Origin: Pseudomonas putida S13.1.2
GTDB lineage: Bacteria > Pseudomonadota > Gammaproteobacteria > Pseudomonadales > Pseudomonadaceae
Reading direction: 5' to 3'
Assembly: GCF_000498395.2 (NCBI RefSeq)
Contig: NZ_CP010979.1
Coordinates: 5,614,501 to 5,678,500 of the forward strand
DNA: 64,000 nucleotides
In this document: piece by piece, positions 27,154 through 34,332 of the stretch
How positions within the stretch are numbered: position 1 is the stretch's first letter
Layout of the letters: each line of letters opens with the position of its first letter
Program-made: the position numbers and the translations under genes
Notes under the pieces: generated by a model
Seen by the model: the letters and a program-made list of their open reading frames with translations, nothing else
The model's database searches: none
Told to the model about the DNA's origin: nothing

Positions 27154-27461
27154 ATTGGGCTGGCGTCAACCGAGCTGTCAATTCGTAACGCTTGCGTGCT
27201 TGGGCGGGAGTAGGAGTGCAGAAAGGCTGAGTATGTCGAGAAGAGTTCGCTAGTTGCGAGCTTGGGGCTAGGAGGAATGGGTGGATATGTTGGGGGCCTA
27301 TTGGGGCAATAGCATGTGTTGCCGTAGGTATTCCCACCGGTGGAACGGCAACTTTCGCATGTGCGGTATTGGGAGGGGCGGCTGGAGGTGTTGCTGGCGG
27401 TGAGTTTGGTGAGGTATTGGGAGAAAGAGTGGGGGAGATTTTGTATGAGGCAGTGCGATGA
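27154..27461 (+). pseudogene. Broken copy of the toxin-like gene (module 1)
   Basis: Translating from ATT 27154 gives IGLASTELSIRNACVLGRE, a TAG at 27211, then ECRKAEYVEKSSLVASLG and on to a TAG at 27310. A one-base shift in the GGGG run at 27303-27306 reopens the frame as AIACVAVGIPTGG and on to ILYEAVR with stop TGA 27459-27461. The pieces align without gaps to the intact gene at 27841-28515 (ASTGLAIHKACTLGREED, CRKARYVETSALAG, CVAIGIPSAGFGG, LIYERVRE). The N-terminal half is missing. The stop overlaps the following membrane-protein gene as ATGA, exactly as in the intact module. Confidence 0.8.
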
Positions 27462-27832
27462 GTAACTTGCACATGGCAGTGCTTGGAGTGTTTGTAATTA
27501 TTTCTCCGTTTTTGATGTTTGGTGTGTGGGTATTCGTTGCGTATCGATATCTGGATCGTATCGAATCAATCTTGTCAAATAGCCGAATGGTGGCCGTGAA
27601 CAGAGAAATATATTCTCATGCTGGGCTGCTCGGGAAAGTCATGCGGCTAGGGTCAATTTCTGCAATGCTATCTATGAAATATTTTAGCGTTCGAAAGGGG
27701 CTATTAGATAGCAATGATGTTAGTAAGGCTCCCGTCGACCTGCAAAGGCTGTTAGTGCGCTTGTGGACTGTACAAATTTTGCTGATTGCACTGATTGTTC
27801 TGTTTTTTGTTTGGATAGAGTACTTGAGGTAA
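27458..27832 (+). CDS. Small membrane protein, putative immunity protein 1
   Basis: The 124-aa product has a hydrophobic N-terminal helix (about 8-30), a cytoplasmic-type middle and a C-terminal helix (about 100-120). The middle motif is YRYLDRIESILSNS, then AGLLGKVMRLG and FSVRKGLL. These motifs recur in the proteins at 28512-28886 (FIEAVEKSLA, AGLVGKLMR, FVRKG) and 28949-29305 (YRYLEFIETMLSNS, AGLIGRVMR), so the three are paralogues. It is intact although its partner gene is broken. It has more A/T third positions than core genes. The immunity role is inferred from pairing and overlap, not from a known family. Confidence 0.7.
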   Translation: MSNLHMAVLGVFVIISPFLMFGVWVFVAYRYLDRIESILSNSRMVAVNREIYSHAGLLGKVMRLGSISAMLSMKYFSVRKGLLDSNDVSKAPVDLQRLLVRLWTVQILLIALIVLFFVWIEYLR

Positions 27833-27840
27833 GCTCGTGT

Positions 27841-28515
27841 GTGTCGTACGAAATTCCAGGCTACTCGCCAGCCTGGATTCGTTCTCAAGCCTTGGAGTCC
27901 ATCAAGAAGACGCTAGAGGAAATTGATGAACTGCATAGAGCATATTTGGGTGAAGGATCACTCAGGGCGCGTGATGAGTTTTATGCAAAGCGAGCGGCCT
28001 TGTTCCTGACGCTGGAGGGCAAACTCGAAAAAATGGCCGCGTTCGGATCAGGTTTGCGTAACAGGGGCTCGATCAAGAGGATGCTGGAAATATCCACCAA
28101 AAGCTATCTGCATACAGGGGAAGTTGCTAGGTATGCAGATAAAGTGACCGGTGTTGCGAGTGCGGCGAACTTTATAAAAAAAGGGACTTATCTTGGCTCG
28201 GCATTGGAAGTGGCTTCTACAGGCCTCGCCATCCACAAGGCTTGCACTTTAGGTCGAGAGGAAGATTGCAGAAAAGCCAGATATGTAGAGACCAGCGCCT
28301 TGGCCGGTAGGATGTCTGGTAGCGCCGGTGGTGGGGTGGCGGGAGGTGCGTTGCTAAGCTCTCTGTGTGTAGCGATTGGAATTCCTTCGGCGGGGTTTGG
28401 AGGGATCACATGCGTCGTTATTGGTGCGGCGGTGGGAGGTAAATACGGAGGGGACTACGGTGGGGTGTGGGGTAGCGGTCTGGGGGAGTTGATTTATGAG
28501 AGAGTGCGAGAATGA
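27841..28515 (+). CDS. Toxin-like protein with glycine-zipper C-terminus (module 2)
   Basis: The 224-aa product is read from GTG 27841, eleven bases after GAGG; no signal peptide is visible. The N-terminal half (about 1-100) is charged and helical (SIKKTLEEIDELHRAYLG). The C-terminal half holds hydrophobic, glycine-rich segments: SGSAGGGVAGGALLSSLCVA, GAAVGGKYGGDYGGVWGSGL, ending ELIYERVRE. GxxxG/GG repeats of this kind can pack into membrane helices, as in pore-forming effectors. It starts eight bases after putative immunity gene 1 and overlaps putative immunity gene 2 by ATGA. I do not recognise the family; a membrane-active antibacterial toxin is my inference. Confidence 0.6.
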   Translation: MSYEIPGYSPAWIRSQALESIKKTLEEIDELHRAYLGEGSLRARDEFYAKRAALFLTLEGKLEKMAAFGSGLRNRGSIKRMLEISTKSYLHTGEVARYADKVTGVASAANFIKKGTYLGSALEVASTGLAIHKACTLGREEDCRKARYVETSALAGRMSGSAGGGVAGGALLSSLCVAIGIPSAGFGGITCVVIGAAVGGKYGGDYGGVWGSGLGELIYERVRE

Positions 28516-28886
28516 GTACCGAAGCTTTGACGATAATCGCGTCTATCCTGCTCGCTTGTATGGCAATCAGCGTGTGTGTGATGATTTACTTGGCTTGCCG
28601 ATTTATAGAGGCTGTCGAAAAATCTTTAGCGAAATGCAAGTATATTCAGAGTAATAGGGAGAGCTTTTCAGCGGCTGGTCTTGTTGGAAAATTAATGCGT
28701 ACTTGCCTGGCGGCAAATATGCTCATGATTCCAGGGTTGTTTGTTCGAAAAGGTGTGGCAGATATTTCAGATCTCGAGAGTTTCCCAAGGTCTATGAAAA
28801 GAGTTTTGTTATCGTCTTGGGTGGGGCTTGTAGTATCGACGACCTTGTTCTTTGCTTTCAACTGGCTACTGGAAGTTTTAAAGTGA
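28512..28886 (+). CDS. Small membrane protein, putative immunity protein 2
   Basis: The 124-aa product has one long N-terminal hydrophobic segment (about 7-32) and a C-terminal one (about 102-120). Between them is the shared core FIEAVEKSLAKCKYIQSNRE, SAAGLVGKLMRTC and GLFVRKGVAD. It overlaps the intact toxin-like gene by four bases (ATGA), which suggests coupled translation, as expected for a toxin and its cognate antagonist. It is paralogous to the proteins on either side but clearly diverged, which could reflect specificity for its own partner. Confidence 0.7.
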   Translation: MSTEALTIIASILLACMAISVCVMIYLACRFIEAVEKSLAKCKYIQSNRESFSAAGLVGKLMRTCLAANMLMIPGLFVRKGVADISDLESFPRSMKRVLLSSWVGLVVSTTLFFAFNWLLEVLK

Positions 28887-28898
28887 ACTTGTGGTGAA

Positions 28899-28964
28899 GT
28901 CTCAGGTGGTAAATATTTTGGTGACATACTTTATCGTAGTGTAAATCCATGGCAATCAATGTGA
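28899..28964 (+). pseudogene. C-terminal stub of a third toxin-like gene (module 3)
   Basis: The frame reads SGGKYFGDILYRSVNPWQSM and stop TGA at 28962-28964. It aligns with the end of the intact toxin-like protein (GGKYGGDYGG...LIYERVRE). Nothing homologous precedes it, so only about 20 codons survive between two membrane-protein genes. The stub overlaps the start of the next gene by 16 bases. Confidence 0.6.
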
Positions 28965-29305
28965 TAGAACTAGTTGTATTGGCCTGTTTTGTTTTGGCGG
29001 TACTATCGCTCTTGGTGTTGGTGTATTTATCGTATCGTTATCTAGAGTTCATAGAAACCATGCTTTCCAACTCTAGCTTTGTGGTGGGGAATAAAAACCT
29101 GTATTCACGGGCGGGCTTGATTGGGCGTGTCATGCGGATCTGCACGGTGTCGATATTATTGACGGTGCCAAAGTTATTCGTGTATAGGGGGCTGGTTGAC
29201 TCACGGGAGGTAGATAGGTTTCCGGTGGCGATGCGGTGTGTATTGGTTGTGTTATGGAATCTTATGCTGATCTCGTTTTTAATCTTTATCTGTATGAGTG
29301 GATAA
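28949..29305 (+). CDS. Small membrane protein, putative immunity protein 3
   Basis: The 118-aa product begins MAINVIELVV, with a hydrophobic segment at about 5-30 and another at about 95-115. The core motif YRYLEFIETMLSNSSFVVG and AGLIGRVMRICT is closest to putative immunity protein 1. Its own toxin-like gene is reduced to a stub, so this is an orphan immunity-type gene. No strong ribosome-binding site is visible, and the start overlaps the stub's end, so it may depend on coupling from upstream. Confidence 0.65.
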   Translation: MAINVIELVVLACFVLAVLSLLVLVYLSYRYLEFIETMLSNSSFVVGNKNLYSRAGLIGRVMRICTVSILLTVPKLFVYRGLVDSREVDRFPVAMRCVLVVLWNLMLISFLIFICMSG

Positions 29306-29401
29306 TGAATTGGTGGCTGCGAATGTTGGGGTCATTGGCCGGGTCGCCGGTGCGCACAATTAGAAGCTCGGCGGTTATTGGGGTATCGAAACTGCGCCAT
29401 G

Positions 29402-29800
29402 CTATTTGAAATCTATAGAACAGTATCCGAGGGGGGCAGCGTACCTGCTGGAAACCAAACTATCAAACGGGTCGGAACCAACCATCAGATCTCTGCCAAT
29501 GCCTACGATCTCATCCTTGGCGGAGTACTGCTGTGGGGCTTTGCCGTCCACTGATACCTGATAACCACACTGCCAGCTGAGATCGTTGGGGGCCATTCCC
29601 ATGATGTTGTTCTTGGCGGGTTTCAGGATCACTGCGAAGACAGGGGTCGTTATACCTTCAGTCTGAAACCGCGCAGAGACATCATCGATCTGTCTCTGCG
29701 GGTCTTGTGGGTCATGTCCAGGAAGTGCCTTGTGCAGGCCACGGTAAGCGTTTGCCGCTGATCTTGATGACAGCCTTTTTGTACAGCGCCTCGTCACGGT
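29402..29800 (-). pseudogene. Remnant or hypothetical reverse-strand gene, start unclear
   Basis: A reverse frame ending TAG at 29402-29404 encodes a plausible soluble C-terminus: SARFQTEGITTPVFAVILKP, MAPNDLSWQCGYQVSVDG, DEIVGIGRDLMVG and YCSIDFK. Upstream, the most gene-like frame switches: LDRDEALYKKAVIKISGK is in a different phase that stops at about 29716. This suggests a frameshifted or truncated gene. No ribosome-binding site is evident. I do not recognise the family. Confidence 0.4.
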
Positions 29801-29829
29801 CCAGGCTGCTCGGCAGCCTGGACGGGTTC

Positions 29830-31395
29830 TCACGCCTTGTTTAGATACATCCGCGTAGTGAGCAGATACACCGGCAACCCCGAAACCAAGATCAACAAGG
29901 CGGCATAAGGCGCCGCTGCCGCGAACTCGACGTTGGCTGTATGCGCCCACACCTCGGTGGCCAGTGTGGTCATGCCCGTGGGGCTGAGCAGCAGGGTGGC
30001 TGTCAGCTCCTTCATGGCATCCAGGAACACCAGCGCAAAAGCCGCGGCCATGGCCGGGAAGATGATCGGCAGGGTCACCCGGCAGAACGCGGCAAAGCTG
30101 CTGGCACCCAAGGTACGGGCCGCTTCTTCCAGCGTTGGCGAGGCCTTGTTCAGCGCGGTGCGCACCGGCGACTGCGCCAGTGGCAAAAACAGCAGCGCAT
30201 AGGCCAGCAGCAGCAATGCCGTGGTCTGGTACAGCGCCGGCACGTAGTGCAGGGCGAAGAACACCAGGGTCAGGGCAATCACCAGGCCGGGCAGGGCGTG
30301 CAGCAGGTAAGGCAGGCGCTCGGCCCAGATTGCCAGGCGACCCTTGTAGCGCACCACCAAGAAGCTGATCGGCAGGGCAAGCAGTACACAGAAGCCCGCA
30401 CCGCCCAGCGACACCGACAGCGAGGTGAACAGCGCCTTTGAGATGGCCGCCACCGGGAACGCTGCCGACGACCCCACGCTCAGCCAGTAGCCGAGCATGG
30501 CCAGCGGAATACCGCTGCCCAGCACCGCCAGGCCCACGCAAAACAGCTGTGCCAGCACCGCCCAGCCACGCAGTTGCACCGGTTGCGCACGCCGCGCTAC
30601 GCCCTGGCCGATGCGCACATGGCGGGCTTTGCCGCGTACGCGCAGTTCCAGCCACAGCATCACCAGGCACATCGCCAGCAGCACGGCAGACAGCATGGCC
30701 GCGTTGGCATTGCTGAACTCCAGTTCGAACTGTTGGTAGATTGCGGTGGTGAAGGTTTGCAGGCCGAGGATCGACAGCGCACCGAACTCCACCAGCATGT
30801 GCAGGGCAATCAGTAGCGCGCCGCCGAGCATCGACGGCCACAGCAGCGGCAGGGTGACCTTGCTGAACACGCCCCAGCGGCTGCAACCCAGGGTGCGTGC
30901 CGACTCCTCCAGCGACGTGTCGAGGTTGCGCAGGGTTGCGGCAACGGGCAGGAACACCAGCGGGTACTTGGACAGGGCCATGACCATGATCGCCCCGCCG
31001 AGGCCTTCGAAGTCCGAACTCAGCGACACCCAGGTGAAGCTGCTGACGAACGACGGCACGGCGAACGGCAGGCACAGCACCACGCCCCACAGCCTGCGGC
31101 CGGCCAGGTTGCTGCGCTCCAGCAGCCAGGCCAGCGCCAGGCCGACCACCATGCACGTCAGCGTCACCCCGACCATCAGCAACAGCGTGTTGCGCATCAG
31201 CCCCCAGACAAAGGGGCGCCACAGCAGGTGCAAGGCTTCGCGCCAGCCGGCTTCCCAGGCTTTGATGGCGACATAGGCCAGTGGCAGCAGGCTCATCGCC
31301 ACCAGGAACAGCACAGGCAGCACCACCCAGATGGAGGGGCGCTTGCGGCGCGGTACGAAGCGCACCGGCGCCGGTGCGGACAGGGCGGCAGTCAT
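29830..31395 (-). CDS. fbpB: Iron(III) ABC transporter permease (FbpB type)
   Basis: The 521-aa inner-membrane permease is a fused two-unit type with about twelve hydrophobic segments. It has two EAA-type loops that contact an ATPase: EESARTLGCSRWGVFSKVTL near 175 and EEAARTLGASSFAAFCRVTL near 430. This layout is typical of FbpB/SfuB ferric-iron importers. Its ATG overlaps the stop codon of the binding-protein gene by one base. No ATP-binding subunit is encoded beside it, so it must use an ATPase from elsewhere. Confidence 0.88.
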   Translation of the reverse strand: MTAALSAPAPVRFVPRRKRPSIWVVLPVLFLVAMSLLPLAYVAIKAWEAGWREALHLLWRPFVWGLMRNTLLLMVGVTLTCMVVGLALAWLLERSNLAGRRLWGVVLCLPFAVPSFVSSFTWVSLSSDFEGLGGAIMVMALSKYPLVFLPVAATLRNLDTSLEESARTLGCSRWGVFSKVTLPLLWPSMLGGALLIALHMLVEFGALSILGLQTFTTAIYQQFELEFSNANAAMLSAVLLAMCLVMLWLELRVRGKARHVRIGQGVARRAQPVQLRGWAVLAQLFCVGLAVLGSGIPLAMLGYWLSVGSSAAFPVAAISKALFTSLSVSLGGAGFCVLLALPISFLVVRYKGRLAIWAERLPYLLHALPGLVIALTLVFFALHYVPALYQTTALLLLAYALLFLPLAQSPVRTALNKASPTLEEAARTLGASSFAAFCRVTLPIIFPAMAAAFALVFLDAMKELTATLLLSPTGMTTLATEVWAHTANVEFAAAAPYAALLILVSGLPVYLLTTRMYLNKA

Positions 31396-32408
31396 CAGAG
31401 CAGGCCGACCTCGCGCTCAAGCTCGATGGCTTCCTCGGCGTTACCCAGGTCGGCCGGCGAGATCTTCGGCGGGCGCAGCTCGTCGAACGGCTTCAGGCCA
31501 CGGTCAGAAACCATGCCCTTGTGCAGCGGGTACTCGGCGGTGGTCTGGGTGATCACGCGCTGGCCTTCTTCGCTGGCCATCCAGTTGAGCAGGGCCTGGG
31601 CTTCTTTCGGGTGCTTGCTGGCCTTGACCACGGCCGCGCCGGAAATGGTGACAAGGTTGCCGGCATCGCCGTCGGCCAGGTAGTAGAGTTTGGTGTCCAG
31701 CTTGCCGCGTTCGCGTTCAAGCGCGTACCAGTAGTAGTTGTTTACCAGTACCGCAGCCACTTCGCCTTTTTCCACGGCTTTGAGGGCGACCATGTTGTTG
31801 GTGTAGGTCTTGCCAAAGGCTTTCAGGCCAGTCAGCCATTCTTCGGTGGCTTCACGGCCGTGCATTTTCAGGATGGCCACGGCCTGCTCCTGGAATGCGC
31901 CACTGGTGGGTACATAACCCACGCGGCCTTCCCACTCAGGGTTGGCGAAGTCCATCACTGTGGTGGGCAGGTCTTTCTCGTCGACCTTCTTCGGGTTGTA
32001 CACCACGATGCGCGTACGGGCCGTAATGCCCATCCAGGTGCCGTTGGCGCCAACGTATTCCTTGGGCACCAGGTTCGAGGTGGCGTCGTCGATCTTCGCC
32101 AGCAGGCCCAATTCGCCCAGGTTGTTCAGGGGCGGGGATTCTTCGGTGTAGATGATGTCGGCGGGCGAGCGGTCGCCTTCCTCGATGATCTGGCTGGCCA
32201 GCTGGTTGCTGCTGCCCTTGCGGATATCGATGTGAATACCGGTCTTGGCCTCGTAGGCCTTGGCGATGGCTTCGCCGATTTCCTTGTGCTGACCGTTGTA
32301 CATGGTCAGGGTGACCGGTGCGTCTGCCATGGCGGCCGGAGCGCCGATGACCAGGCTCAGCACGGCGGCGGCCAAGGTGCGCATCAGCGGTTGCGGGCGG
32401 ATCGTCAT
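31395..32408 (-). CDS. fbpA: Iron(III) ABC transporter substrate-binding protein (FbpA type)
   Basis: The 337-aa periplasmic protein has a signal peptide (about 1-28, ending AAMADA). The mature part starts VTLTMYNGQHKE. It carries the tyrosine pair NNYYWYAL that binds ferric iron in the FbpA family. The start at 32408 has GAGGAAG eight bases before it; in-frame sequence further upstream has none. The gene precedes the permease in a two-gene operon. An inverted repeat lies 34 bases upstream of the start. Confidence 0.9.
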   Translation of the reverse strand: MTIRPQPLMRTLAAAVLSLVIGAPAAMADAPVTLTMYNGQHKEIGEAIAKAYEAKTGIHIDIRKGSSNQLASQIIEEGDRSPADIIYTEESPPLNNLGELGLLAKIDDATSNLVPKEYVGANGTWMGITARTRIVVYNPKKVDEKDLPTTVMDFANPEWEGRVGYVPTSGAFQEQAVAILKMHGREATEEWLTGLKAFGKTYTNNMVALKAVEKGEVAAVLVNNYYWYALERERGKLDTKLYYLADGDAGNLVTISGAAVVKASKHPKEAQALLNWMASEEGQRVITQTTAEYPLHKGMVSDRGLKPFDELRPPKISPADLGNAEEAIELEREVGLL

Positions 32409-32441
32409 GCGGGTACTTCCTCGCTTACGGCTACATATTTG

Positions 32442-32467
32442 GAAACAATGGTAAACGAAATTGTTTC
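32442..32467. promoter_or_regulatory. Inverted repeat upstream of fbpA (candidate operator)
   Basis: GAAACAAT and ATTGTTTC form a perfect eight-base inverted repeat with ten bases between. The position, 34-59 bases before the fbpA start, suits an operator. It does not match the classical Fur box well, so the regulator is unknown. Confidence 0.4.
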
Positions 32468-32536
32468 TCAAGTGGCCGTGTGACGAGAAATTCATGGGCA
32501 GACCATCGTTCAGTCTTCGAGAGTTGTGTTGGGCAC

Positions 32537-32623
32537 TTCGCGGGCTTGCCCGCTCCCACAGGTATCGTGCAGTCTTCAAACCTGTGGTGTGCCTGTGGCA
32601 GCGGGCAAGCCCGCGAAAAGGCC
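32537..32623. repeat. REP pair
   Basis: Inverted TTCGCGGGCTTGCCCGCTCC and complement, about 37 bases apart, lie between fbpA and the methyltransferase gene. Confidence 0.88.
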
Positions 32624-32632
32624 GCAACAGGA

Positions 32633-33658
32633 TTACACCTTGCTGGCAATCACCGCAGTGACCGGAGCAACCGGGTACCTCAGGCCATCCTCCTGCCGCA
32701 CGTCGACAAACCCCGTGTGGCGCAACCTCTCGGCCAGCTCCCCAGCGGGCAACACATACCGCCCCTGCATGCGCATATGCAGGTAATAAGGCAGCACCCG
32801 CGCCGCAGTCTGTTTGTCTTCTGGTACCTCGGCATGGCAGCACACCAGCACGCCGCCGGGGTTCAGCGCCGAATGCAATCGCCGCAGCAATTCATCAAGG
32901 TCGTGGGCAAAGTGAAACACCGAGGAGCACCAGATCAGGTCGTATCCACTGCCAAAATCATCACGATCCAGATCCCCGCCAATGACCCCAAGGCGCTTTT
33001 CCAGCCCGGCGCGAACAATATTCTCCTGGGCCACTGCTGCAGTTTCGGCAAAGTCGAACACTACCCCGTGCAAATCCGGTAGCTGCCGGGCGAGGGCGAT
33101 GGCGACCAGGCCAGGCCCGCCGCCCAGGTCCAGTATCCGTTGCAGGCGCGGTGCCTGCGGCAACCGTTCGATCAGCGCGCGCGCCACATCCACAGTAACC
33201 GCCTGCTGCTCCTGGGCAATCTGCACGCGAGCCGCCTCGGCCCAGCGCTGAGCCATTTCCGGGGTGGGGGCTGATGCGGGTGGCAAGCCATTGCGCAGTG
33301 CGTGCTCCAGTGGCTGGCCAGCCTGGCGCAGCACTTGATGGCGGAAGAGCAGGGCGTCGCCGCAGTAGTCGCTGGCACTTCGAGTCAAAAAGCGTTGGGC
33401 GGTTTCGCCATTGCGGTAGTGGCTGCCTTGTTCGTCGCGCTCGAGCAGCCCTTGGGCCCAGAGCATTTCCAGGAGGTAGCCGGTATTGAAGGGTTCCAGG
33501 TCCAGCTTTGTAGCCAGTTGGGCCGGGACGATGGATTGCTCGAGGTGTTCGAACAGGTTGATCGACAGTGCTACGCGCAAGGCATCGGCGGCGAGGCCCG
33601 CCAGTTGCAGGTCCCAGCACGCTTGCAGTGGGTGAGGGGTGGTCAGGTCCATGCTCAT
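32633..33658 (-). CDS. SAM-dependent methyltransferase (O-methyltransferase family 2 type)
   Basis: The 341-aa product has an N-terminal winged-helix/dimerisation part (about 1-110; QLAGLAADALRVALSINLFE, LLEMLWAQGLLERDE). The Rossmann methyltransferase domain carries SAM motif I ILDLGGGPGLVAIALA near 165, followed by GGDLDRDDFG and the ALNPGGVLVCC post-motif. The organisation resembles small-molecule O-methyltransferases; the substrate is unknown. The start at 33658 (MSMDLTTP) follows GAGCGA. The gene sits between the iron transporter and the tRNA-Leu pair and has its own promoter region. Confidence 0.8.
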   Translation of the reverse strand: MSMDLTTPHPLQACWDLQLAGLAADALRVALSINLFEHLEQSIVPAQLATKLDLEPFNTGYLLEMLWAQGLLERDEQGSHYRNGETAQRFLTRSASDYCGDALLFRHQVLRQAGQPLEHALRNGLPPASAPTPEMAQRWAEAARVQIAQEQQAVTVDVARALIERLPQAPRLQRILDLGGGPGLVAIALARQLPDLHGVVFDFAETAAVAQENIVRAGLEKRLGVIGGDLDRDDFGSGYDLIWCSSVFHFAHDLDELLRRLHSALNPGGVLVCCHAEVPEDKQTAARVLPYYLHMRMQGRYVLPAGELAERLRHTGFVDVRQEDGLRYPVAPVTAVIASKV

Positions 33659-33764
33659 CGTTCGCTCGCTCCATGAGAGAAAGCTCAATCCTAGATAGGA
33701 ATCATTCTGGATTGCAATGGAAGAGATGACGGGTAGGGAGGGGTAGGCAAAAAACGCAGGCAAG

Positions 33765-33795
33765 AAAAAACCCACTAGCAAGCTAGTGGGTTTTT
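33765..33795 (-). terminator. Rho-independent terminator downstream of the tRNA-Leu genes
   Basis: CCCACTAGC / GCTAGTGGG with a two-base loop is flanked by A and T runs. On the reverse strand it terminates transcription coming from the two tRNA-Leu genes. Confidence 0.85.
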
Positions 33796-33798
33796 GTA

Positions 33799-33886
33799 TG
33801 GTGCCCAGGAGAAGACTCGAACTTCCACGACCTTGCGGTCACTGATACCTGAAACCAGCGCGTCTACCAATTCCGCCACCTGGGCA
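33799..33886 (-). tRNA. tRNA-Leu (CAG), copy 1
   Basis: The reverse strand reads an 88-base tRNA starting TGCCCAGGTGGCGGAATTGG and ending in an encoded CCA. The acceptor pair is TGCCCAG/CTGGGCA. The anticodon arm CTGGT-TTCAGGT-ATCAG gives anticodon CAG. It has the long variable arm of a class II tRNA (GTGACC...GGTCGT) and a TTCGAGT T-loop. Confidence 0.97.
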
Positions 33887-33973
33887 AAGCTTTACATCAT
33901 CTGTAGAAGGCGACTATCGTTCGCTTTCACACAGTAGTAACAGATCCTTGGTCATCTGTTACTTGAAAATATT

Positions 33974-34061
33974 TGGTGCCCAGGAGAAGACTCGAACTTC
34001 CACGACCTTGCGGTCACTGATACCTGAAACCAGCGCGTCTACCAATTCCGCCACCTGGGCA
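33974..34061 (-). tRNA. tRNA-Leu (CAG), copy 2
   Basis: The sequence is identical to copy 1 over all 88 bases and separated from it by 87 bases of unrelated spacer. Both are transcribed leftwards, probably as one precursor from a promoter between this gene and rnr. Confidence 0.97.
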
Positions 34062-34332
34062 CACATTCGAGATTAAAAGATGCTTTACAGCGCCGTTCAT
34101 CTCTACTACAACGTCGGGGTTGTCCGTCGTTGTGGTGCGCACTATACGGACGCTCCCCAAGGCTGTAAACCCCCCAATCAAAAAAAATTTCAAAAAATTC
34201 AACTTGTTGATTCCACAGGCCTATTACCGTTCTGGATGCACAGCAGTGGGGGCTGTCCAAGGCAGACATTTCCGGTTTCAATAGGCCTATGCCAGAATTC
34301 CTATCTATATACCCCAAGGTGAACCCCTTCTG
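34062..34332. other. Divergent promoter region, tRNA-Leu / rnr
   Basis: This is 271 bases without a gene, AT-rich between 34160 and 34215 with runs of A. It must hold leftward promoters for the tRNAs and a rightward promoter and leader for rnr. I cannot place the -10/-35 boxes with confidence. Confidence 0.5.

Noticed and set aside
29402..31420. 672-aa reverse frame through the iron permease
   Set aside because: Most of it is an out-of-phase reading of fbpB. Only the last part beyond 29800 may be a real remnant, and that is listed separately.
32699..33707. Fur box upstream of the methyltransferase
   Set aside because: GAATCATTC resembles the centre of a Fur site, but the flanks do not fit the 19-base consensus. 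It is kept only as a weak note in a finding.
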